Part shown: piece after piece, positions 7,637 to 16,288 of the stretch
Numbering within the stretch: the first letter of the stretch is position 1
Layout of the letters: every line of letters begins with the position of its first letter
Source: Actinophytocola sp.
Lineage (GTDB): Bacteria; Actinomycetota; Actinomycetes; Mycobacteriales; Pseudonocardiaceae
Length of the DNA: 40,730 nucleotides
NCBI RefSeq assembly: GCF_009379765.1
Contig: NZ_WHTD01000067.1
Span: 1 to 40,730, forward strand
Reading direction: 5' to 3'
Notes under the pieces: generated by a model
Databases searched by the model: none
Told to the model about the DNA's origin: nothing
What the model saw: the letters and a program-made list of their open reading frames with translations, nothing else
Translations under genes and position numbers: made by a program

Positions 7637-8065
7637 GTGCATCTTCTCGGGCTCGTTCCGCTGGTTGTCGGTCTCGTGGTCGGCTTCGTCGGGGTTCTCG
7701 GGTGGCGGGAGCGGCTGCCGCGGAACCGCTTCGGGGGCGTCCGTACCCCTGCCACGCTGCGCGACGACGAGACCTTCCGGGTGGCCAACAAGGTCGCCGG
7801 ACCGCCGATCTCCGTGGCCGGGCTGGTCGGGGTCGTCAGCGGCGCGGTGGGGCTGAGCGCCGGGCCGGTCGTCACGATCGTCGGGTTCGTCGGGATGTTC
7901 GGCATCGCGGCCGCGGGCGGGGTGCTCGGGCACCGGGTCGCCGAGGCCGTGCCGGCGCCGGCGCTGCCGGCGGGGTGCAAGGGCTGCACGTGCGGCGGGT
8001 GTGACATCGCCGCGGCGGTCAAGGGGTCAGTTGGTGCGAACGTCGCCGGGGTGGGTGGCGAGTAG
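7637..8065 (+). CDS. SdpI-like membrane protein with C-terminal Cys cluster
   Basis: A 142-residue membrane protein with three predicted hydrophobic segments at about residues 3-22, 57-75 and 77-98. Between the first two is RNRFGGVRTPATLRDDETF followed by RVANK, the signature of the SdpI family, whose founder is a toxin immunity protein of Bacillus subtilis. Actinobacterial members have no known role. The tail contains four cysteines in CKGCTCGGC (residues 114-122), a CxxCxCxxC arrangement that could bind a metal and that I do not associate with SdpI. The GTG start is set by the -10 box 6 bases upstream; a longer frame back to 7460 runs through DnaA boxes and is unlikely. Its last 39 bases overlap the end of the opposing yqgE/algH gene. 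Confidence 0.85.
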   Translation: MHLLGLVPLVVGLVVGFVGVLGWRERLPRNRFGGVRTPATLRDDETFRVANKVAGPPISVAGLVGVVSGAVGLSAGPVVTIVGFVGMFGIAAAGGVLGHRVAEAVPAPALPAGCKGCTCGGCDIAAAVKGSVGANVAGVGGE

Positions 8066-8614
8066 CGCCAGCGGCATCCCCTGGCGGCGCAGCACCCGAC
8101 CCCAGAGGTCCTGGTCGGCCGGGGCCAGCACGTCGTTCGGCAGGGCCGGCACCACGATCCAGTCGCCGCGCTCGATCTCGCCCGCGACCTGGCCGACGTC
8201 CCAGCCCGCATAGCCGGCGAACACCCGCAGGCCCTTGAACTTGGGCACCAGCACGTCGGGGTCCGCGTCGAGGTCGACCAAGGCCACCGGGCCGCGGACG
8301 CCGATGAGCCCCTTGACCCCGTTCGGTTCCTCGCCGGTGCGCAGCGCCGCCAGGCACAACGCCGTCTTCTGCTCCACCGGGCCGCCCACGAACACCGAGC
8401 CGGGGTTCGTCACGTGTGGACCCCAGTTGGGCAGGACATCGTCGACGGGAACTTCGCTCGGCCGGTTCAGGACCACGCCGAGTGTGCCCTCACCACGGTG
8501 GTCGATCACGAACACCACGGTGCGGCGGAAGTTGGAGTCCGTCAGGCTGGGCGCCGCCACGAGCAGCGTCCCCGGCTCCACGGCTGCATCGGGGGCGTCG
8601 GATCGCACAGGCAC
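8027..8614 (-). CDS. YqgE/AlgH family protein
   Basis: A 195-residue cytoplasmic protein of the YqgE/AlgH family, whose biochemical function is unknown. Family marks are GTLLVAAPSL followed by FRRTVVFVIDH, then GTLGVVLNRPSEVPVDDVLP, VFVGGPVE, and FAGYAGWDVGQVAGEIERGD with W followed by PALPNDVL. Start choice is between GTG at 8614 and GTG at 8608; the first has a GGGTGGGA stretch at suitable distance. A much longer open frame continues upstream but antisense to the MFS gene and is not coding. It converges on the SdpI-like gene and overlaps its 3' end by 39 bases. Confidence 0.9.
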   Translation of the reverse strand: MPVRSDAPDAAVEPGTLLVAAPSLTDSNFRRTVVFVIDHRGEGTLGVVLNRPSEVPVDDVLPNWGPHVTNPGSVFVGGPVEQKTALCLAALRTGEEPNGVKGLIGVRGPVALVDLDADPDVLVPKFKGLRVFAGYAGWDVGQVAGEIERGDWIVVPALPNDVLAPADQDLWGRVLRRQGMPLALLATHPGDVRTN

Positions 8615-8808
8615 ATGTTCCCACCCGTCGAGCGGGAATCCAGCGGCCGTATGGCTGTCGGGGAACAATGGGCTGTGCCGGCTCGTTCGAGCAGGTGTGG
8701 AGCGCCATTGAGTCCCCCGGGCCCAACCAGAACCGCCGTCGTGGAACACCGTCCGGCTGGAGCCACGACGCGCAACACGCCGTGAGGCGACCGGGTGCTT
8801 CAGCCGAC

Positions 8809-8841
8809 GAAGGGCGTGCGTCCGCAGGGCGCACGCCCTTC
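8809..8841. terminator. 12-bp perfect hairpin between yqgE and the MFS gene
   Basis: GAAGGGCGTGCG (8809-8820) and CGCACGCCCTTC (8830-8841) form a perfect 12-bp stem with a 9-base loop; a weak CGGGCTTTCC follows on the plus strand. It lies in a divergent gap (8615-8875) just before the MFS promoter. No annotated gene on either strand points at it. The gap holds nothing else I recognise. Confidence 0.5.
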
Positions 8842-8861
8842 GGGCTTTCCGGGGCGCGCCG

Positions 8862-8867
8862 TAGGCT
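8862..8867 (+). promoter_or_regulatory. -10 element TAGGCT before the MFS gene
   Basis: TAGGCT ends 8 bases before the GTG at 8876, placing the transcript start at or within two bases of the start codon. The intervening GAGAG is a poor ribosome binding site. Confidence 0.5.
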
Positions 8868-8875
8868 GAGAGATC

Positions 8876-10222
8876 GTGAGCACATCGGCGCGGGACGAGA
8901 TCACCCACACGGGTGACTCCGAATCCGCCCACCACCTCCGGATCGGCCCGCGCCGGCTGCTGGCGTTCGACGGGTTCCGCCGCCTGCTCCTGTCCCGGTT
9001 CGCCTCGCAATGGGGCGACGGCCTGTTCCAGACCGGGCTCGCCGGCGCCGTCGTGTTCAACCCCGAGCGGGCCGTCTCGCCGCAGGAGATCGCCGTCGGG
9101 TTCGTGGTGCTCCTCCTCCCGTACTCGATCATCGGGCCGTTCGCCGGGGCGTTGCTCGACCGCTGGGACCGCCGCCGGGTGCTGGTCGCGGCCAACCTGC
9201 TGCGCGGCGTGCTCATCCTCGTGTCCGCCCTCTGCGTGGCCACCGGGGTCGCCGGGGTGCCGCTGGCGATGCTCGCGCTGGTGGTGATCGGGATCAGCCG
9301 GTTCGTCGGCGCCGGGCTCTCCGCCTCGCTCCCGCACGTCGTGCCGGTGCCCAACCTCGTCGAGGCGAACGCGTTGTCGGTCACTCTCGGCGCGGTCGTG
9401 TCGGTCATCGGGGCCGGGTGCGCGGTCGGCCTGCGGGCGCTGTTCGGCGAGGGCGACGCGGGCTCCGGGCTCACCACCGCGATCGCCGTGGTCGGGTCGG
9501 TGCTGGCCGCGGGGCTCGCGGCGCGGTTCGCCAGAGGCGCGCTCGGTCCGGACGAGGTCGACGAGCCGGCCACCGCGCTGGCCGCGGTCGCCAACGGGCT
9601 GTTCGACGGCGCGCGGGTCGCGGCCCGCACGCCGAGCGTGGCGGCCGGGTTCTGCGCGCTGCTCGCGCACCGGGCCTCCTTCGGCATCTCGCTGCTGCTC
9701 ACCGTGCTGCTGATGCGCTTCAGCTTCGAGGACTTCGGGCCGATCGAGGCGGGCCTGCCCGGGCTCGGCGTGATACTCGGCTGCGGCGCGATCGGCATCT
9801 TCGTCGCGGGGATGACCACCGCCCGGCTGGTTACCGGCCTCGGCCGCAAGCGGACCGTCATCGGCGCGCTCGCCATCGCGGCGGTCGCCCAGCTCGGGCT
9901 CGGCCTGCCGATGATCATGCCGACCGCGCTGGTCGCCGCGTTCCTCATCGCCTGCGCAGGCCAGGTGGTCAAGCTGTGCGTGGACGCCGCGGTGCAGCGC
10001 GACATCGGCGACGAGACCCGCGGCCGGGTGTTCGCGCTCTACGACATGCTGTTCAACATCACCCAGGTAGTGGCCGTCGGGATCGCGGCCGCGGTGATCC
10101 CCGCCAACGGCGAGTCGCCGACGCTGATCGTCGCCGCGACCGTGCTCTACCTGGTCGGCATGGTGGGCTTCGAGCTCGTCACTCGCCGGGGGGCGGCGGC
10201 GGAGCCTCGGCCGACGGCGTGA
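8876..10222 (+). CDS. MFS transporter
   Basis: A 448-residue integral membrane protein with about 12 hydrophobic segments. The N-terminal half has FRRLLLSRFASQWGDGLFQ followed by the typical loop after helix 2, GALLDRWDRRRVL (an MFS A-motif variant, positive residues after Asp). The C-terminal half repeats the pattern with GLGRKRT. Late in the protein, QRDIGDETRGRVFALYDMLF resembles the segment found in DHA-type exporters of the MFS_3 group. Substrate cannot be predicted. The GTG start follows a -10 box by 8 bases. The 3' end overlaps the opposing tRNA nucleotidyltransferase gene by 44 bases. Confidence 0.88.
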   Translation: MSTSARDEITHTGDSESAHHLRIGPRRLLAFDGFRRLLLSRFASQWGDGLFQTGLAGAVVFNPERAVSPQEIAVGFVVLLLPYSIIGPFAGALLDRWDRRRVLVAANLLRGVLILVSALCVATGVAGVPLAMLALVVIGISRFVGAGLSASLPHVVPVPNLVEANALSVTLGAVVSVIGAGCAVGLRALFGEGDAGSGLTTAIAVVGSVLAAGLAARFARGALGPDEVDEPATALAAVANGLFDGARVAARTPSVAAGFCALLAHRASFGISLLLTVLLMRFSFEDFGPIEAGLPGLGVILGCGAIGIFVAGMTTARLVTGLGRKRTVIGALAIAAVAQLGLGLPMIMPTALVAAFLIACAGQVVKLCVDAAVQRDIGDETRGRVFALYDMLFNITQVVAVGIAAAVIPANGESPTLIVAATVLYLVGMVGFELVTRRGAAAEPRPTA

Positions 10223-11648
10223 TGCCCTGCTCGGCGGCCCACCGGCGCAGCTCAGCGACCGCCTCGTCGTGCTCGAGCGGACCGCGGTCCAGGCGCAGGT
10301 CCTTGAGGAACCGCCACGCCTGGCCGACCAGTGGCCCCGGCGGCAGGCCCAGCAGCCGCATGATCTCGTTGCCGTCCAGGTCCGGGCGCACCCGCGCCAG
10401 GTCCTCCTCGGCGGCGATCCGGGCGATCCGCTCCTCGAGGCCGTCGTAGGTGCGCCGCAGCGCCGCGGCCTTGCGTCGGTTGCGGGTGGTGCAGTCCGCC
10501 CGCACCAGCTTGTGCAGCCGGGACAGCAGCGGGCCCGCGTCGGTGACGTAGCGGCGCACGGCCGAGTCGGTCCACTCGCCGCGGCCGTAGCCGTGGAAAC
10601 GCAGGTGCAGGAACACCAGCTGGGCGACGTCCTCGGTGACGTCCTTCGAGTACCGCAAGGCCCGCAAGCGCTTGCGAACCATCTTCGCGCCGACCACCTC
10701 GTGGTGGTGGAAGCTCACCCCGCCGCCCTCGATGTGCCGCCGGGTCGCAGGCTTGCCGATGTCGTGCAGCAGCGCCGCGAGCCGCAGCACGAGGTCGGGC
10801 TCGGTGTCCGGCTCCTCGAGGTCGATCGCCTGGTCGAGCACGACGAGCGAGTGCTGGTAGACGTCCTTGTGCTGGTGGTGCTCGTCGATCTCCAGCCGCA
10901 TCGCCGGGACCTCGGGCAGCACGTGCTCGGCGAGGCCGGTGTCGACCATCAGCTCCACGCCGCGCCGCGGGTGGCGCCCGCACAGCAGCTTCGACAGCTC
11001 CACCTGGATCCGCTCGGCCGTGATCCTGCCGAGCTCGTCGCGCATCTCGCCGATCGCGGTCAGCACCCGGGGCTCCACGGTGAAGCCGAGCTGGCTGGCG
11101 AACCGGGCCGCGCGCATCATCCGCAGCGGGTCGTCGGCGAAGGACTCCTGCGGGGTCGCGGGGGTGTCGAGGCGCCGCTCGGCCAGCGCGGACAGCCCGT
11201 CATGCGGGTCGACGAATGTCTTTGTAGACAAGTCGACTGCCATCGCGTTGACCGTGAAGTCGCGCCTGACCAGGTCTTCTTCGATCGAGTTGCCGAAACG
11301 GACCTCGGGGTTGCGGCTCATCCGGTCGTAGGTGTCCGACCGGAACGTGGTGATCTCGCAAGCTGTCCCGTGCCGGCGCGCGCCGACCGTCCCGAACGCT
11401 ATCCCGGTGTCCCAGACCGCCTCCGCCCACCCCGCCACGAGCCGCTGCACCTGTTCCGGGCGGGCGTCGGTGGCGAAGTCCAGGTCGTTGCCCAGCCGGC
11501 CGAGTACCGCGTCCCGGACGCTCCCGCCGACGAGGTACAGGCGATGCCCAGCCGAGGCGAACCGCTCCGCGAGCTCGTCCGCGACCGGGAAGCGCAGGCG
11601 CTCGACCACCGCATCGGGTACGGCGTCGGGTTGGGTCAGGTTTGACAC
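10179..11648 (-). CDS. pcnA: CCA tRNA nucleotidyltransferase
   Basis: A 489-residue enzyme that adds or repairs the 3'-CCA of tRNAs using CTP and ATP. The class II nucleotidyltransferase head shows LVGGSVRDAVLG, then the metal-binding LDFATDARPEQV, EITTFRSDTYD and RRDFTVNAMAVDL. The middle contains RMMRAARFASQLGF, the nucleobase-selecting helix region. A C-terminal HD domain has LAALLHDIGKPATR. In mycobacteria this gene (often called pcnA, though CCA-adding) likewise sits divergently from a Nudix gene, as here. The GTG at 11648 follows a TACGCT -10 box by 8 bases, suggesting a nearly leaderless mRNA. The proline-rich C-terminus lies in the overlap with the MFS gene. Confidence 0.95.
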   Translation of the reverse strand: MSNLTQPDAVPDAVVERLRFPVADELAERFASAGHRLYLVGGSVRDAVLGRLGNDLDFATDARPEQVQRLVAGWAEAVWDTGIAFGTVGARRHGTACEITTFRSDTYDRMSRNPEVRFGNSIEEDLVRRDFTVNAMAVDLSTKTFVDPHDGLSALAERRLDTPATPQESFADDPLRMMRAARFASQLGFTVEPRVLTAIGEMRDELGRITAERIQVELSKLLCGRHPRRGVELMVDTGLAEHVLPEVPAMRLEIDEHHQHKDVYQHSLVVLDQAIDLEEPDTEPDLVLRLAALLHDIGKPATRRHIEGGGVSFHHHEVVGAKMVRKRLRALRYSKDVTEDVAQLVFLHLRFHGYGRGEWTDSAVRRYVTDAGPLLSRLHKLVRADCTTRNRRKAAALRRTYDGLEERIARIAAEEDLARVRPDLDGNEIMRLLGLPPGPLVGQAWRFLKDLRLDRGPLEHDEAVAELRRWAAEQGITPSAEAPPPPPGE

Positions 11649-11656
11649 GATGGACG

Positions 11657-11662
11657 AGCGTA
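11657..11662 (-). promoter_or_regulatory. -10 element TACGCT before pcnA
   Basis: On the minus strand TACGCT ends 8 bases before the GTG at 11648. No ribosome binding site is visible in those bases, so a leaderless or nearly leaderless transcript is likely. Confidence 0.5.
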
Positions 11663-11742
11663 TCTGGCGTGCGGCCGGCGGCCGGTCCCACCACTGGGCC
11701 GGACCACGCCGCGAACCACCGACCCGGCGGGCGGCGCCACAC

Positions 11743-11748
11743 TACGAT
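11743..11748 (+). promoter_or_regulatory. -10 element TACGAT before the Nudix gene
   Basis: TACGAT is followed by 7 bases and the ATG at 11756, with no ribosome binding site. It probably drives the Nudix, secreted-membrane protein and perhaps murJ genes. Confidence 0.6.
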
Positions 11749-11755
11749 CTAGTTC

Positions 11756-12340
11756 ATGCCCTCGTCGTCCGGCAGGCCCCGGGGCGCCCGGTCGGGGCGC
11801 CGCGGTCGACGCCGCGGGCGCCGGATGGCCGCGGTCGACGAGACGTCGGCAGGTGGAGTGGTGATCAGTACGGACCGGACGAAGGTCGCGCTCATCGGTC
11901 GCCTGGACCGGCGCGGCCGGCTGCTCTGGTCACTGCCGAAGGGACATATCGAGGAGGGCGAGACGCCCGAGCGGACCGCGGTGCGAGAGGTCTCGGAGGA
12001 GACCGGCATCCTGGGCGAGATAATTCGACCACTGGGCACCATCGACTACTGGTTCGTCGCCGACCGCCGCCGGATCCACAAGACCGTCCACCATTTCCTG
12101 ATGGCGGAGCGCGGCGGCGAGCTGTCCGACGACGACGTCGAGGTGACCGAGGTGGCCTGGGTCCCCCTCGACGAGCTGGAGGAGCGGCTTGCCTACGCCG
12201 ACGAGCGCCGGCTGGTGCTGCGCGCGCTCGAACTGCTGGAGGTCGGCACGGCCGGCGACGGCGCGTCCGCCGAGAACGCCGGTGATGCCGTTTCCGACAC
12301 CGCTCCCGCCGAGGAGCCGGCCAAGGCGGACGGGGGCTGA
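11756..12340 (+). CDS. Nudix hydrolase (MutT4-like)
   Basis: A 194-residue Nudix hydrolase. The full Nudix box is present near residues 64-86: G-x5-E-x7-REV-x-EE-x-GI, within LPKGHIEEGETPERTAVREV and SEETGI. The N-terminal 24 residues are rich in Arg and Ser/Gly and disordered, and the last 30 are Ala/Glu-rich. The position between pcnA and the large membrane protein matches mycobacterial mutT4 (Rv3908). Substrate could be an oxidised nucleotide, a dinucleoside polyphosphate or another NDP compound; the sequence does not decide. The ATG at 11756 follows a -10 box by 7 bases; an in-frame ATG at 11825 would remove the basic tail. The downstream gene begins 6 bases after its stop. Confidence 0.92.
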   Translation: MPSSSGRPRGARSGRRGRRRGRRMAAVDETSAGGVVISTDRTKVALIGRLDRRGRLLWSLPKGHIEEGETPERTAVREVSEETGILGEIIRPLGTIDYWFVADRRRIHKTVHHFLMAERGGELSDDDVEVTEVAWVPLDELEERLAYADERRLVLRALELLEVGTAGDGASAENAGDAVSDTAPAEEPAKADGG

Positions 12341-12346
12341 GCCGGC

Positions 12347-14521
12347 ATGACGAGGTGGAAGGCGGGCGCAGGGCTCCTCGCGACGGCGTTCCTGGCACTC
12401 GGTCCGGTCGTTCCCGCCGGCGCGGACCCCATCGGCGTCCCGGTGCCACCCGCGCAGGGCGCACCGACACTGCTGCGGCTCGAGGTCGACACGATGACCC
12501 CGCGGATCGTCACCGCGGGGACTCCGCAGCTCACGGTCACCGGCCGGGTCACCAACACCGGCGACCGGCGGGTGGACGACATCCGGGTCAAGGTGCAGCG
12601 CGGCGAGCCGGTGGAGAGCGACCGCGACCTGCGTGACCTGCCGGGCCTCGCCACCGACTCGGCCAGCTCCCCGTTCGCGGACGTCGCGAGATCGCTCGCC
12701 CCGGGTGACACGGCTCCGGTGTCGGTGACCGTCCCGGTCCGCGGCGTCGAGCAGTCACTCGCGCTCACCCAGCCGGGCGTCTACCCGGTGCTCGTGAACG
12801 TGAACGGCCGGCCGGACTACGGCGGCCAGGCCCGCCTCGCCGAGGTGTCGCTGCCGCTGCCGGTGCTCTCCGTGCCCAGCGGCCCCTCGACCGCGCCCGA
12901 CCAGAACCCGCCCAGCGTGACAATCCTCTGGCCGATCCTCGACACCCAGCCGCGCAGGCTGCCCACCAGCAACGGGCAGACCGTGCTCACCGACGACGAC
13001 CTCGCCGACTCGCTCTCGGTGGGCGGCCGCCTCTACGGCCTGGTCGACGCCGTGGACCAGGCGGCGGCCACGAGCGGCACGCTGCCCCGGTCGCTGTGCT
13101 TCGCGGTCGACCCGGACCTGTTGCAGACCGTCTCCGCGATGAGCGCCGGCTACAAGGTGCGCACCGACGACGGCCGCACGGTCAACGGCAAGGGCGCGGT
13201 GGTGGCCACCAACTGGCTGGCCCGGCTCGCCGAGCTCACCCACGGCCGCTGCGTGATCTCGGTGCCCTACGCCGACGCCGACCTGGTCGCGCTGTCCCGG
13301 TCCGGCGCGGTCGACCTCGCCCAGCTCTCGATCGCCAGCTCCTCGATCGTCGCCGACCTGCTCGGCCCGGTGCAGCCCGCCAAGGAGCTGTTCTGGCCGG
13401 CCGGCGGCACCTTCGACCAGCGCACGCTCGTCGACCTGGCCTCCATCGGGCCGACCACCGTGCTCGCCGACCCGGCCCGCCTGCAGAACGTCAAGGGGCA
13501 GGCGCCGTACATGCTGAACGGCATCCATACCAACCACCCGGTGCGTGCGCTGCCGATCGACCCGTTGCTGTCCCAGACGCTTTCGGGGCCGGGCGGCAAG
13601 GGAGGGTCACTTCAGGACGGGCTCGCCGCGCTGACCTTCCGGACGGTGTTCGACCAGGCGGCGAGCGACCACGTCGTGGTGGCGCCGCCACGCCGGTGGA
13701 CCGCGTCGGAGACCGAGCTCGGCGGCTATCTCGACCTGGCCCAGCAGCTCTTCGACGGTCGCTTCGCCAACCCGCAGCTCCTGGAGCAGCAGCTGTCCGG
13801 CGCGGACCAGGGCACCGCCACGGGCCTCGCCTACACCCCGCAGGACAGCGCCCAGGAGATCCCGCCCTCGGTGAGCGCCGACGTGGTGCGGATCAACACG
13901 GTCAAGCGCGACCTGCTCGACGCGATGGACGAGGACAACACCACGAACGTCGACCCGAACGACCTGCTCTCGCCGATGCAGTACGGCCTGCTGCGCGGCA
14001 TGTCCACGGCCTGGCGCGGCCGCGCGCCGCAGGCCGCGCTGACCGTCGACCGCGTCGACGAGGAGCTCGACGCGCTCCGCGGCAAGGTCGTCGTGAACAA
14101 CCATGACCGCCCGCTCACGCTCGCCTCCGGCGACAGCCCCATCCCGATCGGCATCAGCAACGGGCTGCCCGTGGCGATCGTGGTGCGCATCCACCTCACC
14201 GCGTCGCCCGGCCTGCGGCCCGAGCAGTACCAGGACATCCGGATCCCGGCCGCGAGCGGCATCAGCCGGTACATCCCGGCCGAGGTGATCAGGGCCGGCC
14301 GGTTCACCGTCGACGCGCAGCTGACCACACCGGGCGGCACCAAGCTCGGCAGCACCGCGCGGATGGAGCTCACCTCCACGTCCTACGGGATCGTCACGGT
14401 CGCGCTCACCGGCGTGGCGGGCGGCGTGCTCGTGCTGCTGACGACCTTCCGGATCTTCCGCCGGGTGCGTACCGCGCGCGCCGGCAGGGCCGGGAACAGC
14501 CAGGCTCCCGTTGAGCCCTAG
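12347..14521 (+). CDS. Secreted, C-terminally anchored envelope protein (Rv3909-like)
   Basis: A 724-residue protein with a signal peptide (MTRWKAGAGLLATAFLALG, probable cleavage after a nearby Ala in PAGAD) and one transmembrane helix near residues 685-705 (IVTVALTGVAGGVLVLLTTF) followed by a basic cytoplasmic tail. The bulk is therefore extracytoplasmic. An N-terminal beta-rich segment with VTGRVTNTGDRRVDDIRVKV looks like a CARDB/NEW3-type fold. The rest has no motif I recognise. By position it is the counterpart of mycobacterial Rv3909, always next to murJ (MviN), which suggests a role in peptidoglycan precursor export or its control; that is inference. It starts 6 bases after the Nudix gene and its end lies 22 bases before the chosen murJ start. 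Confidence 0.85.
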   Translation: MTRWKAGAGLLATAFLALGPVVPAGADPIGVPVPPAQGAPTLLRLEVDTMTPRIVTAGTPQLTVTGRVTNTGDRRVDDIRVKVQRGEPVESDRDLRDLPGLATDSASSPFADVARSLAPGDTAPVSVTVPVRGVEQSLALTQPGVYPVLVNVNGRPDYGGQARLAEVSLPLPVLSVPSGPSTAPDQNPPSVTILWPILDTQPRRLPTSNGQTVLTDDDLADSLSVGGRLYGLVDAVDQAAATSGTLPRSLCFAVDPDLLQTVSAMSAGYKVRTDDGRTVNGKGAVVATNWLARLAELTHGRCVISVPYADADLVALSRSGAVDLAQLSIASSSIVADLLGPVQPAKELFWPAGGTFDQRTLVDLASIGPTTVLADPARLQNVKGQAPYMLNGIHTNHPVRALPIDPLLSQTLSGPGGKGGSLQDGLAALTFRTVFDQAASDHVVVAPPRRWTASETELGGYLDLAQQLFDGRFANPQLLEQQLSGADQGTATGLAYTPQDSAQEIPPSVSADVVRINTVKRDLLDAMDEDNTTNVDPNDLLSPMQYGLLRGMSTAWRGRAPQAALTVDRVDEELDALRGKVVVNNHDRPLTLASGDSPIPIGISNGLPVAIVVRIHLTASPGLRPEQYQDIRIPAASGISRYIPAEVIRAGRFTVDAQLTTPGGTKLGSTARMELTSTSYGIVTVALTGVAGGVLVLLTTFRIFRRVRTARAGRAGNSQAPVEP

Positions 14522-14543
14522 CGGCGGTAGAGAATCATTGACC

Positions 14544-16169
14544 GTGAGTCGACGAACCGGTGACGCCCAGCCCTCGCTGGCCCGTGCCAGCGGCTCGATG
14601 GCGATCGCCACACTGGTCAGCCGCATCACCGGGTTCGCCTGGAAGGTGCAGCTGGCCTGGGTGGCGGGCCTGCTGGTCGTCAACGACTCGTTCACCGTGG
14701 CCAACACGCTGCCCAACATCATCTACGAGCTGCTGCTCGGCGGCGTGCTCGCGAGCGTCGTCGTGCCGCTGCTGGTCCGGGCGCAGGACGACCCGGACGG
14801 CGGCCAGGCCTACACCCAGCGGCTGCTCACGGTCGGGATGACCATGCTCGCGATCGGCACGGTGATCGCGGTCGCGCTGGCCCCGCTGTTCACCCGGCTG
14901 TACATGGACGACTCGACCGGCAACGCCAACGCCGAGCTCGCCACCGCGTTCGCCTACCTGCTGCTGCCGGAGATCGTGTTCTACGGGCTCTTCGCGCTGC
15001 TGTCGGCGATCCTGCAGGCCAAGCACGTGTTCGGGCCGACCGCGTGGGCGCCGGTGGTCAACAACCTGATCATCATGGCGACCATCGGGGTCTACGCGAT
15101 CGTGCCCGGCGAGATCTCGATGAACCCGGTTCGGATGGGCGACGCGAAGCTCCTGGTGCTCGGCATCGGCGTGACGCTCGGCATCGCGGTCCAGGCGCTC
15201 GTGCTGCTGCCGGCGCTGCGCCGGATCGGCTTCCGGTTCCGCTGGAACTGGGGGCTGGACGCGCGGCTCAAGGAGTTCGGCGGGCTCGCGCTGTGGATCG
15301 TCGGCTACGCGGGGATCAGCCAGATCGGGATGGTCTTCACGACCCGGGTGCTGACCGAGACCGCGGCAGGCGGCGCGGCGATCTACGCGAACGCCTGGCT
15401 GCTGTTCCAGCTGCCCTACGGCGTCATCGGGGTGTCCCTGCTGACCGCGATCATGCCCCGGCTGTCGCGGTCCGCCGCGGACGGCGACACCCGCAAGCTC
15501 ATCGGTGACCTGTCGCTGGCCAGCCGGTTGTCCACGGTGATGCTCGTACCGATCAGCGCGGTGCTCACGATCGCCGGCTCGGCCATCGGCGTCGCCCTGT
15601 TCAACTACGGCAACACCGACGTGGCCGACGCCAAGCGGCTCGGTGACGCGCTGGCCTTCTCGGCGTTCGGCATCCTGCCGTTCGCGCTGGTCATGCTGCA
15701 GCTGCGGGTGTTCTACGCGATGAAGGACGCGCGGACGCCCACGCTGATCATGATCGTGATGACCGTCGTGAAGATCCCGCTGCTGTTCATGTGCCGTGAC
15801 CAGCTGCGCCCCGACGACGTGGTGATCGGCGTGATGCTGGTCAACGCGCTGACCTTCGTCGTCGGCGCGGTGCTCGGCCAGATGTGGCTCTGGGTTCGGC
15901 TGGGCCGGCTGCAGAGCATGCGGGTCGTCCGGGTGATCGTGCAGAGCGTGGTCGCCGGTGGCGCGGGCGTGCTCGTCGCGTTCGGCCTCACCCTGCTCGT
16001 CGACCTGGTTTTGCCGGACAGCTTCGGGGATACCCCCACCGCCTGGGTGAAGCTGATCATCCAGGGCCTGGTCACGACCGTGGTGGCCTTCGGGCTCCTC
16101 GCCGTGTTCAAGGTGCCCGAGGTCGCCCCGGCGACGCAACGAATCACCCGACTGGTGCGTCGAGGGTAG
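14544..16169 (+). CDS. murJ: Lipid II flippase MurJ (MviN)
   Basis: A 541-residue polytopic protein of the MurJ/MviN family with about 14 hydrophobic segments, which moves lipid-linked peptidoglycan precursors across the membrane. The N-terminus SGSMAIATLVSRITGF, followed by FTVANTLPNIIYELLLGG, is the family signature, as is FYAMKDARTPTLIMI in the C-terminal half. In M. tuberculosis the same protein continues into a pseudokinase and an extracellular domain; here it stops after the membrane part and those domains form the next gene. The start is uncertain: GTG 14544 is used here, while TTG 14538 or TTG 14511 (overlapping the previous gene) are in frame. Confidence 0.94.
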   Translation: MSRRTGDAQPSLARASGSMAIATLVSRITGFAWKVQLAWVAGLLVVNDSFTVANTLPNIIYELLLGGVLASVVVPLLVRAQDDPDGGQAYTQRLLTVGMTMLAIGTVIAVALAPLFTRLYMDDSTGNANAELATAFAYLLLPEIVFYGLFALLSAILQAKHVFGPTAWAPVVNNLIIMATIGVYAIVPGEISMNPVRMGDAKLLVLGIGVTLGIAVQALVLLPALRRIGFRFRWNWGLDARLKEFGGLALWIVGYAGISQIGMVFTTRVLTETAAGGAAIYANAWLLFQLPYGVIGVSLLTAIMPRLSRSAADGDTRKLIGDLSLASRLSTVMLVPISAVLTIAGSAIGVALFNYGNTDVADAKRLGDALAFSAFGILPFALVMLQLRVFYAMKDARTPTLIMIVMTVVKIPLLFMCRDQLRPDDVVIGVMLVNALTFVVGAVLGQMWLWVRLGRLQSMRVVRVIVQSVVAGGAGVLVAFGLTLLVDLVLPDSFGDTPTAWVKLIIQGLVTTVVAFGLLAVFKVPEVAPATQRITRLVRRG

Positions 16170-16204
16170 GGACGAACAGCAGGAAGAACGTCCCCGACTC
16201 ACGT

Positions 16205-16227
16205 AGGCTCGTTCTGATCGGCAGAAC
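16205..16227 (+). promoter_or_regulatory. Possible promoter and small inverted repeat before the pseudokinase gene
   Basis: TAGGCT (16205-16210) could be a -10 box. It is followed at once by the inverted repeat GTTCTG-ATCGG-CAGAAC (16211-16227), at the expected transcript start. This would give the pseudokinase its own promoter in the 119-base gap after murJ. Confidence 0.35.
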
Positions 16228-16288
16228 ACATCGGTGTCCGTCGCGCGATCTTGCCTTGTCGGCTGGGGCGCTGGGCGGGGAGAGTGCA

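Noticed and set aside
8416..8916. Possible small protein between yqgE and the MFS gene
   Set aside because: No start signal, low-complexity composition, and it runs across the hairpin and into the MFS start.
16170..16288. Frameshift splitting an MviN-type fusion
   Set aside because: The gap has an in-frame stop, a new ribosome binding site and a possible promoter, and both proteins have complete ends; two genes are more likely.
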